Both the position numbers and the translations under genes were made by a program. DNA of 33,032 nucleotides from an uncultured Acetatifactor sp. (GTDB taxonomy: Bacteria; Bacillota; Clostridia; Lachnospirales; Lachnospiraceae), in the NCBI GenBank assembly GCA_934426825.1, contig CAKRYI010000025.1, positions 1-33,032 of the forward strand, read 5' to 3'. How positions within the stretch are numbered: the stretch's first letter is position 1; each line of letters begins with the position of its first letter. The notes below the pieces were generated by a model that was not told the DNA's origin, searched no databases, and worked only from the letters and a program-made list of their open reading frames with translations. Of this stretch, positions 31,376-33,032 are shown piece after piece.

Positions 31376-32236
31376 ATGCAGACAAGGAATAAATTGCATG
31401 GGCGGCAGAGGAATCAAATGATTTGGACGGGTGTGGTGCTGTGTGTATTTCTTTTGAATTTGAGCGGCTGCGTCGGGAAGAGTGGTGCAAATGTGACGCC
31501 AATGCAGAATGAAGTGCAGGCAGAGGCTGGCAGTCAAAACGAAACAAAAGTACAATCTGAAACCGTGGAGCAGGAATTTAGAGCAACCGGAGCCCAATAT
31601 ACCATCAAAGAAAGTCCATTACTCCATTCGGAAAATCCGCAGGAGGAGAATATTGCGGGAATGCTGCAGGAGGCAGCCTCCGGTATGATGGTACAGCTTG
31701 TTGCGGGCAACGTAAGTGGCAGCGGCGTTCTCTGGAAGGTTCAGGGAGACGAACTATGGATTGCGACGGCAGCGCATGTGGTGACTCAGGGGACGGATGC
31801 GGTGGAGATTACTTTTTCGGACGGATTTCATATGACGGCGGAAAGAGTGGCGGCAGACGCAGATACGGACATTGCCTTGCTTGCAGTAAATTTGCGGGAC
31901 ATTACGGCGGAACATTTGGAAGAGTATTGTGTTGCCAACGTGGACGAGGAGAGTGCAGCTTCCTTACAGGCGGGGGACGGCATTATTGTCATGGCGTCCG
32001 GCAAAGGTGTGGCGGCGGATGCGTATGAAGGAAAGGTGGTTAATCCTTGGATTTATGTGGGGGATTTCGGGCAGGATATGCTGCTTTTGAAAGCAGACGC
32101 AGAGCCGGGAATGTCCGGCGGCGGAATTTTTGACAGCAGGGGGCATTTCCTGGGGATTTTGTGCGGGGGAGACGAGAGCGGACAACTGGCAGCAGTACCC
32201 ATCAGCGTGATAAATACTTTTTCAGAAAACTTTTAG
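31376..32236 (+). CDS. Trypsin-like serine protease, predicted lipoprotein
   Basis: This 286-residue protein has a basic N-terminus, a hydrophobic helix and a lipobox LSGC with lipidation at C32, so it should be anchored on the outer face of the membrane. A Ser/Thr-rich linker of about 65 residues follows, then a chymotrypsin-fold protease with H134 (TAAHVV), D165 (DTDIALL) and S247 in GMSGGG. No PDZ domain is present, unlike HtrA/DegP. I set the start at 31376 with GGAGG 6 nt upstream; the open frame begins at 31271 inside rnpB, and an ATG at 31370 touches the ribosome binding site. It follows the rnpB terminator. I see no clear promoter in the 40-bp gap, so readthrough from rnpB is possible. 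The substrate is unknown. Confidence 0.87.
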   Translation: MQTRNKLHGRQRNQMIWTGVVLCVFLLNLSGCVGKSGANVTPMQNEVQAEAGSQNETKVQSETVEQEFRATGAQYTIKESPLLHSENPQEENIAGMLQEAASGMMVQLVAGNVSGSGVLWKVQGDELWIATAAHVVTQGTDAVEITFSDGFHMTAERVAADADTDIALLAVNLRDITAEHLEEYCVANVDEESAASLQAGDGIIVMASGKGVAADAYEGKVVNPWIYVGDFGQDMLLLKADAEPGMSGGGIFDSRGHFLGILCGGDESGQLAAVPISVINTFSENF

Positions 32237-32246
32237 ATTCGTAATA

Positions 32247-32275
32247 TTGACAAGTTTTGATTTATGGTAGACAAT
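32247..32275 (+). promoter_or_regulatory. Putative promoter of the CobW-like gene
   Basis: A perfect TTGACA (32247-32252) and GACAAT (32270-32275) are 17 bp apart, 50 bp before the ATG. The -10 has one mismatch at its first base. No Zur or other metal-regulator box was recognised. Confidence 0.5.
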
Positions 32276-32325
32276 GAACAGTGAGTGTTAGTTTAGCCGA
32301 TTCAGGCAGGAAAGGATTGATAAAT

Positions 32326-33032
32326 ATGACAAAAATTGATGTAGTATCAGGCTTTTTGGGAGCAGGTAAAACTACTTTGATAAAGAAGCTCTTGAAGGAA
32401 GCGCTGGACGGAAGCAAGACCGTTTTGATTGAAAATGAATTTGGTGAGATTGGTATTGACGGCGGCTTTCTGAAAGAGGCAGGCATTGAAATCAAGGAGA
32501 TGAACTCAGGATGTATCTGCTGTTCTTTGGTGGGAGATTTCGGCACCGCTTTGCAGGAAGTAATCAAGACATACACACCGGAGAGGATTCTCATTGAGCC
32601 GTCAGGTGTAGGCAAACTTTCAGACGTGCTGCGTGCGGTTGAGAATGTGGCAGGCAATCTGAATGTGGAAATCAACAGTGCGGTAGCGGTTGTGGATGCA
32701 AGCAAGTGCAAGATGTATATCAAGAACTTTGGTGAGTTTTTCATTAACCAGATTGAGTTTGCAGGAACCATTATCCTGAGCAGAACCGGCAATATTTCTC
32801 AGGAAAAACTCAACACCTGTATCGAGCTGATTCGGGAGCACAACCAGAAGGCTACCATTATTACCACCCCGTGGGAGCAGCTGGAGGGTAAGGCAATTCT
32901 GGAAACCATTGAAGGTGCGGACAAGCTGGAAGATATGATGAAAGAAATGATGGAGCGCGCCCATGAGGAGGACGAGCACGAGCATCACCACCATCACGAT
33001 GACGATGACCACGAGTGCTGCGGACACGACCA
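32326..33032 (+). CDS. CobW/COG0523-family GTPase (metallochaperone type), 3' end outside the window
   Basis: The 235 visible residues form a G3E-family P-loop GTPase: Walker A GFLGAGKTT at 9-17, the family CxCC motif at C63-I-C65-C66 (SGCICCSL), and 'ILIEPSGVGKLSDVL' as switch/Walker B region. Near the visible end is a His/Asp-rich stretch (HEHHHHHDDDDHECC), a probable metal-binding linker before the C-terminal CobW_C domain. Such proteins deliver or manage metals such as Zn or Ni. It has AGGAAAGG about 10 nt upstream and its own promoter. The frame is open to the last base, so the end is not seen and truncation is not implied. Confidence 0.92.
   Translation, partial: MTKIDVVSGFLGAGKTTLIKKLLKEALDGSKTVLIENEFGEIGIDGGFLKEAGIEIKEMNSGCICCSLVGDFGTALQEVIKTYTPERILIEPSGVGKLSDVLRAVENVAGNLNVEINSAVAVVDASKCKMYIKNFGEFFINQIEFAGTIILSRTGNISQEKLNTCIELIREHNQKATIITTPWEQLEGKAILETIEGADKLEDMMKEMMERAHEEDEHEHHHHHDDDDHECCGHD

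Overview
The window looks like a chromosomal segment of an anaerobic Firmicute of the class Clostridia, most likely family Lachnospiraceae. The reasons are the moderate GC content, strong AAGGAGG-type ribosome binding sites, one-membrane type IV pilus genes with no secretin, the order dgt-like/dnaG/rpoD/trmK, and a sigma-28 type promoter that implies a flagellated relative. Almost every real gene is on the + strand. No CRISPR array, prophage or rRNA was seen.

Layout. Positions 1-77 look like the right end of an IS3-family insertion sequence. Positions 136-383 hold a centre-symmetric cluster of a short repeat that recurs at about 30.5 kb. An amidohydrolase (534-1820) and a GNAT acetyltransferase (2031-2522) follow.

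From a good sigma-A type promoter at 2638-2666, an approximately 18-kb type IV pilus operon runs to a hairpin terminator at 20656-20689. It holds the assembly ATPase PilB, the platform protein PilC, a major pilin, the prepilin peptidase PilD, a PilM-PilN fusion, PilO, four minor prepilin-like proteins (two of them very large) and a 1678-residue secreted protein. Together these could build a pilus whose tip or surface carries large accessory domains, including Ig-like and beta/gamma-crystallin-like ones. No retraction ATPase (PilT) is in the window.

On the opposite strand, converging on that terminator, is a 23-codon gene for a four-cysteine peptide. It has its own ribosome binding site, promoter and a dense set of TTGTAA-type operator-like repeats. 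It is the least explained and most interesting locus here. To its right are a free-standing FakA-like middle domain, a FliD-like protein with a near-perfect flagellar sigma-28 promoter, a tRNA-Leu(CAG) with promoter and terminator, and an orphan B12-binding radical SAM protein.

The right third is housekeeping: a dGTPase-like HD hydrolase, DNA primase, the primary sigma factor, TrmK (start overlapping the sigma factor stop), a uridine-kinase-like nucleoside kinase, the second repeat cluster, RNase P RNA, a trypsin-like lipoprotein and a CobW-type GTPase cut by the window edge.
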